The position numbers were made by a program, and so were the translations under genes. Shown in pieces: positions 46,010-57,255 of a stretch of DNA of 64,000 bases; position 1 is the first letter of the stretch; every line of letters starts with the position of its first letter. Origin of the DNA: Agrostemma githago (taxonomy: Eukaryota; Streptophyta; Magnoliopsida; Caryophyllales; Caryophyllaceae); assembly GCA_958450325.1 (NCBI GenBank), contig OY288256.1, forward strand, positions 42,922,953 to 42,986,952. Reading direction: 5' to 3'. A model generated the notes under the pieces. The model was given only the letters and a program-made list of their open reading frames with translations. It ran no database searches and was not told the DNA's origin.

Positions 46010-46560
46010 TCTACCGAGCGAGCAAATACAATTATCGTTATTATATTTGGACCTTATTCATTACGCTACTTAGATCTAATAATCAGGAAGTTCTTATCCG
46101 ATCTTATTCTATAGTTTTGTTGATTAATTAAGGTACGCTTTCCCAACTACTCCGTACAATATATTACAGAAAGTAATTAGAATAATTTCCCGTATGCATT
46201 AATTATATTGTTAACTTTGATTTGCTATTTTGATTATAATAATACTCCGTACGTGCTTATGGCCTAATTATGATTAAGGTTGATTGTTTCATTGACTTTG
46301 TAATATGCTAATACAAGATCTGGTCTTGTCATATGTTTAAAATTTGATACGTAATTTTACGGAAAGGTATGTCTTTGCGATTTTCTTGAATCACGAAATC
46401 ATTGTTACTCTTTTAACTAAATCTTACATCATGTATTAATAATTGACTATAGTCTTAATTACGAAGTATGGTTACATATAATGATATTGTAGGCAATACA
46501 AATTTAATAAAGTGTCGAATAAATTAAATTAATTAATTATTTTGAGTTAATACGAAATTT
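46010..46560. other. Unassigned sequence between Copia-like end and Tat LTR
   Basis: AT-rich with several ACTCCGTAC motifs. It may be Copia leader or the start of the Tat LTR; the LTR start could not be located. Confidence 0.3.
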
Positions 46561-47123
46561 TAACTCAATTTAATTATTTTGTCCCGAGTAAATGAAATAT
46601 GGGTCGATCCGAATTACAAATTGGCTTATTTGGATCATTAAACCCGAAAAGAAGACAAATTGGGCCAATGTCACTCATAAGCCCATAAACGGGCCTGTCA
46701 CTACAAAATCCACCAAGGAGAATCAAAACTCTATAAATAGAGCTCTTCTCATTCATTTGAAGGGAATTGGAAAATTCTGAAGCAAAGGATCCAGAGAGAA
46801 AAAGACAAGAAGTCGCTACAAGCTCTCCATCAAATCCGTCGCAAGCAGTCAGAAGATCCAAGACAAATTCAAACGTTCAAGGGAGATTCAAGTCATCGCG
46901 ACCCTCTCAAGAACATCAAATTATAACACGCGCGAGGCAGTACAAGTCAGCTACGCACGCACGCATCCCTCACGTGTACCGCGTACACGTGTTCCCTAAA
47001 CGGCGTTAGAATCAGAGGATACATTAGAGGTTGTACACGAACTTTTGATAAATAATTAATAAAATTTATTTGTTTTCCTTGTTTTGTATTTCAGTTAGCT
47101 GCGACACAAAATTTGTGGTTACA
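46561..47123 (+). repeat. 5' LTR (3' part) of Tat-like Gypsy element
   Basis: The LTR end is placed at ...GTGGTTACA (47123), just before the primer-binding site. A TATA box TATAAATA (46732-46739) is a strong promoter candidate, with the transcript leader downstream. The 3' LTR lies outside the window, so the LTR start cannot be fixed. Confidence 0.6.
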
Positions 47124-47128
47124 AATTT

Positions 47129-47144
47129 TGGTGAACCCGACGTG
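47129..47144 (+). other. Primer-binding site of Tat-like element
   Basis: TGGTGAACCCGACGTG lies six bases after the presumed LTR end and starts with the TGG expected to pair with a tRNA CCA end. The tRNA species was not assigned. Confidence 0.6.
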
Positions 47145-47200
47145 AAAATCTCTACCTCTCATCTCTACCGCTGAAACAACCAAGACAACTTTGCAAGAAG

Positions 47201-48889
47201 ATGTCTACCAACCAAAGCAACACTTTCAACACCCCTAGGAAGACCTACGTGGACGCTCTTCAGCAATCTCCTGGCGCTGTTATGCAATCCGCTGGTATGG
47301 CGAAGGCGAAAAAAGCTGCCCTTGACGCTGCTGCCGCCAGCCTACGTGCCGCCCGCATCCCTACCAGGCCGCGCAAAATCTCTGTTGGCTCAATTGCTGC
47401 CGCCGCCAAAGCCATGATTGCAACCTCTTCTCCTTCCCGCAAGGACAAAGTCTCCAAGAGCAACACCACCTCCCCGCGCAAACCTAAGGTGTCGCCAATG
47501 AAGAAAGAGGTCGCAACTCCTATCAGCGCTTCGGTGATGATGGCTAGTGGTTCCAGTATTGAAGATCAACTCCTGAATCTGAATAAACTCGTCGAAAAAA
47601 TGCAAAGGGAGAATGACGAGAAGAACCAGAAGATTGAAGATCTTCAAAAGGAGGTGATTAAGCTCCGCGAAAGGCCTACTCCTAGTGTGCACGATGACAG
47701 TGACATTGAGAAGAACAGCATCCACGGGGGCGAAAGTGAAAAGGATGATGACGATGATGGCAAGAAGCCTCCAAAGAAAAACACTGGAGCTTACACCCCG
47801 GAGCAGTTGCAGAGTCTGATAGCTGATGCGATCAAGACCCAACTCGGTGAAAAGAATCCCACTGGACGGTACATCAAGCCTTACACCAAAAGGATCGATG
47901 ACCTGTGCATGCCTGCCGGATATCAACCCCCGAAGTTTCAGCTATTCGATGGGAAGGGCAACCCAAAGCAGCATGTCGCGCACTTCGTGGAGACATGCAA
48001 CAATGCGGGAACTGAAAAGGATCTCCTCGTCAAGCAGTTCGTGCGCTCTCTCAAGGGAATCGCTTTTGACTGGTATACCGATTTAGAGGCGGAATCAATC
48101 GACAGCTGGACTCGGATGGAAGACGAATTCCTGAACCGATTCTACAGTACCAGACGCACCGTTAGTATGAGTGAACTGACAAATACTTCGTAGTGGGATG
48201 AAGAGCCGGTCATTGACTACAATGGCATGAACTGGGATCTCCTGTACATTCTACATGGGATTAAGCCAAGAAGCTTTCAAGACTTGGCAACCCGGGCACA
48301 TGACATGGAAATCACCATCAAACAAGGGCGCGGCAAGAACCGAGCCTCTTCTTCTAAACCACCTGGTGAAAAGAAGGAATTCAAGAAGACCGAAAAGGGG
48401 TCAAAAACAAAAGAGACAATGACCGTCGACGCAGGTGGTGGACCAGTCAAGATCTCAGGCAGATCAAAAGATGAAAAACGGAATGAGTCATTCTTCTATG
48501 ACTACAGGAAGAATAGGCCTACACTGAAAGAACTGCAGGCTAAGAAGTACCCATTTCCCAATTCAGACTTATCAGGAATGCTCGATGATCTACTCGAGAA
48601 GAAGATCATACAGCTACCAGAGCTCAAGCAGCCCGAGCGAGCTGACAAGACAAACGATCCTAAATACTGTCGTTATCACAGACTGGTAAGTCACCCTATC
48701 GAGAAGTGTATAACACTCAAAGAAAAAATCATGCAACTTTCAAGGGATGGGAAGATAATCCTCGATATTGATGAAACGGTGGCAACAAACCAAACTACTG
48801 CAGTCGAAGAGCAACCAGGACAGGAGACGACAAAAGCAGCTGGTGAATTGACTGCTCATATCTACAATTCGGGACCCTCGAGCCCGTGA
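47201..48889 (+). pseudogene. gag of Tat-like Gypsy element, degenerate
   Basis: The ATG at 47201 follows the leader. The N-terminus is Ala/Lys-rich, with a coiled-coil-like segment (about 47560-47670) and an acidic patch. The capsid domain (Retrotrans_gag, about 47930-48190) shows Phe-Asp-Gly-x-Gly-Asn-Pro and Ala-x-x-Trp-Tyr. An in-frame TAG at 48191 is followed by the expected Trp-Asp-Glu-Glu-Pro-Val continuation, then by what looks like an in-frame deletion of about 30 codons, and the frame runs on to a TGA at 48887. A His/Cys-containing segment (Cys-Arg-Tyr-His, about 48665) is typical of Tat gag. The capsid forms virus-like particles that package the element RNA. Interrupted further on by the insertion at 50131. 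Confidence 0.85.
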
Positions 48890-49187
48890 CATTGTGGATT
48901 CCGAGGCTAGCATTGCCATCGCCTTCAGAGTCACAAATTAAGAAAGCAAGTCTTCATGATGAACAAGATGCGAGTGATGGTGAAGGATGGACCTTGGTGA
49001 CACGCAAGAAGCCAAGGAAACAAACTAAACAAATAGTCAAGCCTGTTCACCGCCGTCGAAAACAGGCAAGAAAGCAACAACCTCGCAAATCCAAGGGAAA
49101 GAAGAAGTCTAAAACGGTTGTCAAGCCGCATGTCTTACCCGAAGATCTGCTAGAACAAAAACCACTTAGTCCAATTACCTGGATGAA
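48890..49187 (+). pseudogene. gag-protease linker of Tat-like element, frameshifted
   Basis: The reading frame continues in another phase with Gly-Glu-Gly-Trp-Thr-Leu-Val-Thr, then a very basic Lys/Arg-rich stretch, probably nucleic-acid-binding. A shift on each side separates it from gag and protease. Confidence 0.7.
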
Positions 49188-50130
49188 GTGTCTGTTTACA
49201 CCGTCTCCGCCTCACCTGCTGATCACGATGAAGAAGTGGATAAAAGTGACGTAGTCGAGCCCGAACCTTCACAGCTGGCGCAGCCTCAAAAGGAGATGAA
49301 GATCATCAAGGCTCTACATGGACTTCCTGCAAATATGGGTTGGAGACAAATATTCCATCTTTCTAAAGAGAGTCGCGAGTTGATCCTCCAAGGACTCGAG
49401 AAGCCAGAGCTATACGCCGGCAAGATGAAGGATGTGGTGGAACCCCCAGAACAATCAAGTCAATGTCTTTCCTGCAACGCTGCCTTGACTTTCTCGGATG
49501 AAGACTTACTCCTCGGATCTAAGCCTCATAATAGGCCGCTCTACATGTCCGGCTATATCAAGGGGAAAAAGGTCAAGCGAATCTTGATAGATGGAGGCTC
49601 AGGAGTCAACATAATGCCGAAAGCTACAATGAAAGAATTGGGCATCACCGTGGGGGAACTTACAAGCAGTCGAACAATTATTCACGGTTTCAACTTGACA
49701 GGAGAACGTGCGGTCGGGATGATCCGTGTAAACCTTACCATGGATAACCTTTCTTCTGACGTGTTGTTCCATGTGATCGAAGCCAAGACATCCTATGGGT
49801 TACTGCTGGGACGACCCTGGAAGCATGAGAATGGCATTGTCGCTTCAACCCTTCATCAATATCTGAAGTACTACTGAGGGGGTGAAAGGAAAATAAATGG
49901 AGACACCAAACCATTCTCCAAGGCCGACACCTTCTTCGCAGATGCTAAGTTTTTCGATGAGGACGCAACGCCTAACGAGTTTATGCCAACCATCATCTTC
50001 TCAACTGAGGCTGGAAGCAGGTTGGAGAAGAACGTCATCAAAAAGGATGCAGCTGCAGTTCGTACTGAGGAAGAGAAAGACAAACTAAAAGAAAACAAAG
50101 TGGTCAAGATCATCAGTCCAGTGGTAATTC
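49188..50130 (+). pseudogene. Aspartic protease region of Tat-like element
   Basis: Retropepsin-like domain that cleaves the polyprotein. The active site reads Ile-Asp-Gly-Gly-Ser-Gly-Val-Asn-Ile-Met (about 49590-49617); Asp-Gly-Gly-Ser rather than Asp-Thr/Ser-Gly is seen in Tat-clade elements. It is followed by a Leu-Leu-Leu-Gly-Arg-Pro-Trp flap-side motif (about 49800). A TGA at 49875 breaks the frame, which then continues in phase to 50130. There a 12.2-kb element is inserted, and the same frame resumes at 62299 (Pro-Lys-Met-Gln-Glu). Confidence 0.85.
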
Positions 50131-51765
50131 TGATGGTAGGAATTTGTCGTGGAATCCCAACCGTCAATAATATAACCGGCTATTCCTACGGTAGATAGGG
50201 CAAGTAGGGTCGAATCCACATGGACGGTAATGTATAACCTAGATTAGGTCGGCCCAAATACTAGACTAAGTCAACGAGCTAAACTAAAATGATAAGAAGG
50301 GAAAAGGCTAAGACTATGACTAAGGCTAAGGAGAAACAAACAAAGAAACGGGCTAGGATTAGGTCGGGGTCGAAGGGGTAACGGAATGGTCAAGGGATAA
50401 CTAGAGCGAAGGAGGTAGTAGGGTAATCTAGGTTGGTCCGGGCTCTCGCAACTTAAGCCTACCTAGAGGTTCATCCTATAACCCACCTTGGCGATACACA
50501 TGACAAACGGGGTTCTAACGTGCTATAGTGGCCTAGGTCGCATCCGGGCTCTCGCTACTTAGACCGATCTAGGGGTCGTCCTCACCGGGCTCTCGCAACT
50601 TAGTGAGGGGACCAAACCCACAAACAAACTATCACCCACAAGAGAAAGGCAAGAAAAACAAGTATTTGCAACTACTAGTCAATCAAGCATTTCAACAAAC
50701 ATGTGATGTGCACCAAACAAGAGGAAACCCAAATCTTCCACCAAAATCTCCCACAATCCCTTAATCACCCAATTAACACCCTAATCACCCTACTAACCCT
50801 AGCAAGAACACTACTCTAACATAATCCAACTAATACTAACAAGAACAAGATGGATCAACATAAACATCAAAACATTCATAAACAAACTCAATCAAACTAA
50901 CAAGAACAAGAACAAACAATAATAAAGATTCAAACTTGGATTAATAAAACAAGATTAAAGAGAAGGAAAAGGAGATTATACCATACTAGAGAGGAAGAAA
51001 GGAAGAAATCTTGCATAAATGGAAGAAAACCCAAATCCATCAACCAAGGTTGTCAATCTTGGTTGGATTCTTCAAGAATTCCCCAAATTACAAGACTAAT
51101 CAAGGATTAAGAACTAATTTAAAGACTAATCTACACTAATCTAATCTAATCTAACCTAAAGTAGTCTAGGGTTTAATGTCTAATCAAGTGCATAAGCTTC
51201 ACATAACAAGGGAAGGGTATATATAGGGTTACAAGTGGAAGGGAGAAGAAAGAAAACAAGGCGGAGATGCAGCAGGCCCGTCCCGGCCGAGACGGGGTGG
51301 TCCCGGTCGGAAAGGGGTGGTCCCGACCGAGACAAGGTTGGTCTCGGCCGAGACGGCTCTTCACAGCAACCTCCTTAAACGTGCACCTCTTCCCGACCGA
51401 GATGGTACTTGGTCTCGGTCGGGAAGGCTCTGTAGGCCTCCAATATGCTCTCTATGGTCCCTCCTTGCTTCTCATGGGCTTCTCACCGAATCTCGGGTCT
51501 CTGGATCGAGTCTAAGAGGCTCGGGATTGGGTCCCAAGGTCTCGGGGTCGACTCCAAGGCATTGAGTGATCGTTCCTTTACTCCGTTGGCTCCAAAATGT
51601 GTATGTATCGAGTCGGAATCGCTCCAACTCTTTCAAATCGGTCTCAGGAACCTGAAACGAACTAAAGGAAGCATAAGAAGCCCCTAAACCGCTCCCAAGG
51701 AGCGATTCTATAAGGAAAATGGGACCAAAACACTACAAAATAGGCACTACAAATCACACTTATCA
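50131..51765 (-). repeat. 3' LTR of chimeric element, subfamily A type
   Basis: 1,635 bp, starting (plus-strand view) TGATGGTAGGAATTTGTCG and ending CACACTTATCA. Its internal sequence follows the solo LTR at 5302, not the partner LTR at 60674. It holds palindromic CCCGGTCGG / CCGACCGAG motifs at 51275-51430. Confidence 0.88.
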
Positions 51766-51782
51766 ACTCCCCCACACTTAAC
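51766..51782 (-). other. Polypurine tract of chimeric element
   Basis: On the minus strand GTTAAGTGTGGGGGAGT precedes the 3' LTR, identical in core to 19651-19667. Confidence 0.85.
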
Positions 51783-53660
51783 CCTTACTCGCCCTGGAGT
51801 AAGCACATACTAACTACTAAACTATCCGAGTGGGTATTAGCGCATCCTACGCCCTTTCAACTCACGCGAATGCACTTTGAGGAAAAGTGCACCCTGCAAG
51901 GCAAGTGGGGTCTTGTGACAAAACTGTGGATGCAACCGGACACAAAACACACAAACAAACAACACACAAACAAACACAAAATCGGTTGCACCCAAAAGAA
52001 AACAAATACCGCTTCCCTCAAACAAGCGGTGAAATAAGCACCGGTTTAGGACTCGAGGCAAGTGACAACGTTCCCAAGCTAGACATACAAACCAAGGTGA
52101 ACTAAACCCTAATAGTATGACGATAAAGCAACAAAAACGTTGGTAACTTACCTAGGTCCTCCTAACTTTCTAAAAACGTACTACGGGACGATCGGCGGAG
52201 TGGAAAAGTGAAGAACCACGGTGTTAGTCAACACTGTAGGTAAGTGAGACCCCGCCCCCTCTAGCGTAAGCCAAGAGGGTCGTCCCGTGTCCAAAACCGC
52301 CTAACTAGTCCAAGTAAAAAGGTGGAAAACATGCAAAATGAGGGAAGACCGACTAATGCCGCTATCATCCTTCCTAGGGACTCGGTCCTTTGGTAGGCTC
52401 TTCATGGCATAAGTCGGAAAAAGGCTTATTTTTGTGGGGATTTCTTTTTGTGAGACGGGTTTTCGTTTGGCATTTTCTTTCTTTTCGACATTTTGATTTG
52501 TTTGTTGCCATGCCATTTCTTTTTCTTCTTTTCTATTTTCTTTTTGGCTTTTTGTGCCTTTTCTTTTTCTTCATTCTTTTCTTTCTTTCATTTTTCTTTC
52601 TTTTCTTTTCTTTGCCCTTTTTGGCAAGATTTGGCTTTTTGGCATTTCTTTGTATGACAAGAAAGAGAGAATCCAACAAATTGCAATTTATTTTTTGGAT
52701 GTGTGTAGGAGGTAGAGTAATGGGTGAGTCGGGACGGCGCCTTCCCTTCAAACCCACAAAAAGGGGAAAACTTGGACTAATCAAACGATCCTAAACACGG
52801 TCACCTAAGGGATGGGGCTCGGCAACCAAGGCCTTTTCGCACCGTGGGTGGTCATAGTGGTCAAAAGTGCAAATCCCGTAGTAAATCCCTAGTAAGCTAG
52901 GTGGACTCAAGGTAAAGGACCAACGAAATCATTGATTTAGGGTCATTCTACTAGGCTAAAGTCCAAGACTCGATTTACACTACTAGGAAGGGAAAGTAAA
53001 CACTCGCACACTAGCCTCTAAACCGGGTTTTCGAAAACCTTTTACGCACAAGACACAACTACACACACAAAACAAAGACTCGACAAAAGCAAACAAACGA
53101 AAGAGGGACAAAAGAAAACAATTTAAAACAAAAACAAGACAAACACAAAAACAAAACAAACACCACCCCGATATTCCTAATAAGCAACCAATCAACCACA
53201 AACTTTACAAGCTCCACCCAAGCACACATCATCACGAATCTCCACCAAACTCCACAAGAGGCAAAGAAGAGAAGGGATAGAAGTGTTACCGGATGTCTTG
53301 CAAGCTATCCAAAGCCATCGGTGATTTGAGCAACCTATAAGGAAAAGGGGGGCAAACACACACAACAAAACAAATATATGATACAAAGACACAAAGAGGA
53401 AAACACACAAAAGAAAATCTTTTTGATTTTTGTGAATTTTTTTTAAATTTTTAGGGTTTTTAAGAATTTTTCGAAGAAACAACGAAAATAAAATAAGCTA
53501 CACTAGAATATCGCTCCCCCACTCTTAAACCGAGCAATGTCCTCATGCTCGATCGTAGTGTGCGGAGAGACAAAATGAAAGAAAAAAAAACAACGAAAAT
53601 AAAGCTAACTACACTAGAATATCGCTCCCCCACACTTAAACCGAGCAATGTCCTCATGCT
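51783..53660 (-). other. 3' non-coding region of chimeric element
   Basis: Homologous, inverted, to about 17880-19650 of the plus-strand element, including the purine-rich tract (52430-52640 here as its complement). Near the far end a block containing the internal polypurine-like sequence is tandemly duplicated (about 53490-53570 and 53595-53667). No gene. Confidence 0.75.
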
Positions 53661-53667
53661 CGATCGT

Positions 53668-53855
53668 AGGGTGCGCTAATACCCACTCGGCTAGTTTAGT
53701 ACTTAGCTTGTGCTTACTCGAGGGCGAGTAAGGGTTAAGTGTGGGGGAGTTGATAAGTGTAGTTTGTAGTGCCTTTTTCACTTTATTTTGGTCCCATTTC
53801 CTTGTGGAATCGCTCCTTGGGAGCGATTCATGGGCTTCTTATGCTTCCTTTAGTT
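53668..53855 (+). repeat. Inverted fragment: 3' UTR end, polypurine tract and LTR start
   Basis: 188 bp in plus orientation inside a minus-strand element. It matches the region just before the polypurine tract (compare 19585-19667), the tract itself (53734-53750), and the first 105 bases of an LTR (53751-53855) that is nearly identical to the 60674-62298 LTR. About 5 bases (CGTAG) are shared at its left junction. Minus-orientation sequence resumes immediately, with about 380 bp of the internal region missing relative to 17500-17880. Confidence 0.85.
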
Positions 53856-54834
53856 CGATAAAAGACGGAAAAGTAAGGATAGTTACCAAAACCAATCGGC
53901 TAGTAACTCATTCGCTCCATCGTCTCAATGATCATTATAGGTACGTAGCTTGTCTTCTTCGTTGCCATCTCGCTTCAAACTTGAGGATAACTCACGGTAT
54001 AGGTAGTAATGGTAGGGGGTGGGATATGGTGTGAGAGTCGGTGTAAGTGGATAGGAAATGAAGTGAGGGCATGGCAATGAAGTATATGGGGCATATGATA
54101 AGGCATTACAACAAAATCACCCTTTCGCGACGATTATTTTGGTAATTCGTGGCTATTCTATTCGACACGAAAGGTTTCCCCATCGATTGTGTATTCGTTG
54201 AGGTAGGCGGCGTTGCCGTAGCCTTTCGTGTCGAATAATCTATTCGCTGGGTTAGGTTCTTAAAAGCGACGCGAAAGAAGATGAGGTTTAGTGACGATTT
54301 TAGTGTCGATTATTATTGATGCGGTAAATATTTTGATTTTCCCACTAATAAAAATTGTGGCGATTGTATTCGACACAATAAGTAGAATAAAACGTCATTT
54401 AGTGGCAATTGTTGTAATTGTATTCGACACGATAAGCAAGTAATATAATATCATTCATTTTACAATTTTATCAATAGTATTTGACGCGATAAGCATTACA
54501 AACAATCGTAACAATTGCATTCGACACGATATGTAATACAATTGCAACGACATAGTAAATTCGTAACAATTTCATTCGATACGAAATATCATTTCTATCT
54601 CTCAAATACGATGCTAAAATAAAAAGAAAGGACAAGGGAAAAAACATGACACTTATATATAACTCATAAAATCTCAAAATTATATGTATCCAACATCGAC
54701 TAAATTAAATTAATAAAAATAGGTCCAAAATAAGTGCAAACATTCCTTTTAGAACCTAAAAAAATTAACTAGGTCTTCAACCCCAAATCAAAGCTTCAAA
54801 CCATCTATTCCAAATTAATTATCAGTATCTTGAC

Positions 54835-56091
54835 CTGAATTAATTTCTCTAAACTGGCAAGGGAGCTAGCTGCCACGGTTGATAACAGTGCGGTTATACC
54901 ATCATCAGTTTTGGTATTAGGCTGCAAAAACAGTACAAAGATTAATACAGGAACCAAGTTATTATTTTCATAACTTTAACCATACTCTTCAAAGATCAGA
55001 TAAGAACACTCGAATTACAAAACAGTAGGACAATAAACCAAAGCATGAAACAAAAAACAGAAAGCCTATAATATTAAGTTAACATCACAGCAAAGGAGTC
55101 AAAAGAACTGAAACATTATCGACTTCTTTCAGCAGCTAAATCTCTGTAAAAGACAAGTGTTTTTGAATTTTCATTGAAGGCAAAGAACATAAATAGGCAA
55201 ACAGGGAAAACAACACTTATTGAAAAAAGTACATTAATGTCACCATGAAGGTCCAAGGGCTAATTCACGAAATGATTCAAACTTACATTACCCTTATGCT
55301 GTAAGAGAACCTCGACAACATCCGTTTGGCCATGCCCTGCAGCCCAAATTAAAGGGCTACCAGAGTCACTTTGTGAGTCAATTGCAGCTCCTTTTGAAAG
55401 TAACAATTTTATCAACTCCATATTTCATGCACACAAAAGGGGTTACAAATTGAATATTAGTAGAAGGTTCAAGGTTTCACGAAAACCCCAAAAATGTGTA
55501 CTTGTGGGCCATGGCAATGTTCAATTCTTTCACTAATATGAGCCATATATTTCGATACGATAAAATAGGACACAACAATCCAATTTGTTGATTCATTTGA
55601 CATGTAATATACAATCAGTGGACCTGTGCCCCAGAATCTGTTGCCCACATACCATGTACAGGGCTACGTTACTTGACTCATTCGTAAGTATCGAAACAAT
55701 GCATTGGATATTTGGATGCGGCTATTTTGTGTGAATTTCGTTTTTTCTCCCGATTTTTTGGTCTAAAATAAAGTGTTGAAGTGTGTATCGTATGAGTCGT
55801 ATCAAACACAATACGTATTGGATACGAGGGCAACTACATGAAGTGTTAAAGTAACATAAGAACAAGGCTACGATGAGAGTATAGTACTGTCTATACATGT
55901 ATTATGAGAGTAAAATAAGAAACAATGTTAAGTGCCAAACGATTAGAAAAAAGGTATACCGATGCCAGCAGCATGATGTAAAGCTGTAGCCCCCAAGTCA
56001 CTAGCGATTGCAGTGTCCGCACCGTGATCAAGAAGAAAACTCATTGTGACGATATGACCTTGTCTGGCTGCATGAACAAGAGGTGTCTCTC
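54835..56091 (-). pseudogene. Captured fragment of an ankyrin-repeat/TPR protein gene
   Basis: Three exons in correct order on the minus strand. Exon a (56091-55960, AG and GT borders) has Glu-Thr-Pro-Leu-Val-His-Ala-Ala-Arg-Gln-Gly-His and Gly-Ala-Thr-Ala-Leu-His-His-Ala-Ala. Exon b (about 55428-55287, donor GTAAGT) has Leu-Leu-Ser-Lys-Gly-Ala and Pro-Leu-Ile-Trp-Ala-Ala-Gly-His-Gly-Gln. Exon c (54921-54835) has Asp-Asp-Gly-Ile-Thr-Ala-Leu-Leu-Ser. These are successive ankyrin repeats in the pattern of the plant ankyrin-TPR protein TPR10. The exon b acceptor is degraded and neither the gene's beginning nor its TPR part is found, so it is a transduplicated fragment. Introns (about 360-530 bp) were kept, so capture was from DNA, not RNA. 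Confidence 0.82.
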
Positions 56092-56754
56092 CTGTAACAA
56101 ACACGATAGTATCATAATCATATACTGAATTTCGGTCTTTGTTAATCGTACAAAGGTCTTTAACTATTACCAACATATTCAGATTACGGAGTATTTCATT
56201 TAGTTCTCAATCAATAGATGAAAATATAAGAGTTTGGGGTCGGCAAATGAACAACCAATCAAAACAAACAACAACAATCATCAAGCCTAAACCTAAATCA
56301 TGGTACAAACCATCAGCACAACTTTACGTAAATAACGAAAAATTATGTAAAAGTAACAATAGCAAACTCTAAAATTCAAACACTCGGCACTGACACCTTC
56401 CTAATGGCAATAATCACATAAACCATCCACACTAACTATAGAATTCAAATACTCGGCATTGACACCTTCCTAATGTCAATAATCACGTAAACTATCCAAT
56501 CTAACCGGAAATGAACGCTTACTACAAGTTCCAGGAATCGGGATTCAATAAGCGTATGCATTTCCTCATTCTTACTGAAATGCTAAACCTAATTTGGGGG
56601 AGAAAAAAGCAGACAACAAAGGGCCATAATATTACTGAAATCAACTGACGAACAGTAATGCTTATATATGTGCATACAAACTGAAATCAACGCTTTTGTT
56701 CCACTAATGCTTATATATATGTGCACATATATTACTGAACAGTAATGCTTAATA

Positions 56755-56783
56755 CGATATATATATATATATATATATATACA
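56755..56783. repeat. (TA)n microsatellite
   Basis: Short pure TA run following ...TGCTTAATACGA. Confidence 0.9.
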
Positions 56784-57143
56784 TACTCAGCTCATCGGTG
56801 CATTATTCACACGAGTCACGAGCATATTATCGATCGAGTTAGTCATTAGGTAGTAAGGTGAGGTGTCATGGTCAAAGAGTTGCACTAGAAACGGACATGT
56901 TCTACGTGATATCTAGCAGTTTAGCACCAGTACGGTTGACCACTCATTATCATTATTAGTGTTATTCTTTGCAGCCTGCAAATTTGATGACTTTAATCAA
57001 CGCACCATGCCACCATGTCCTTCAAAACTTACCCACCCAATTTAGAATCTACACATGTGCTTACAAACTGAAATCAACACTTTTGTTCCAGTAATGCTTA
57101 AATTATATATATGCACATATATTACTGAACAGTAATGCTTAAT

Positions 57144-57255
57144 ACGATGTATGTATATGTATGTATGTATGTATGTGTGTGTATGTATGTATGTATGTAT
57201 GTATGTATGTATGTATGTATGTATGTATGTATGTGTATGTATGTATGTATGTACA
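57144..57255. repeat. (GTAT)n microsatellite
   Basis: About 110 bp of tetranucleotide repeat with a few GTGT interruptions. It gives rise to spurious repeat-protein frames on both strands. Confidence 0.95.

Noticed and set aside
52390..52794. Phe-rich, membrane-like 134-codon frame
   Set aside because: Complement of the purine-rich tract in the LTR element's 3' region; hydrophobicity is a by-product of TTC/TTT runs. The homologous frame near 18779-19096 is the same artefact.
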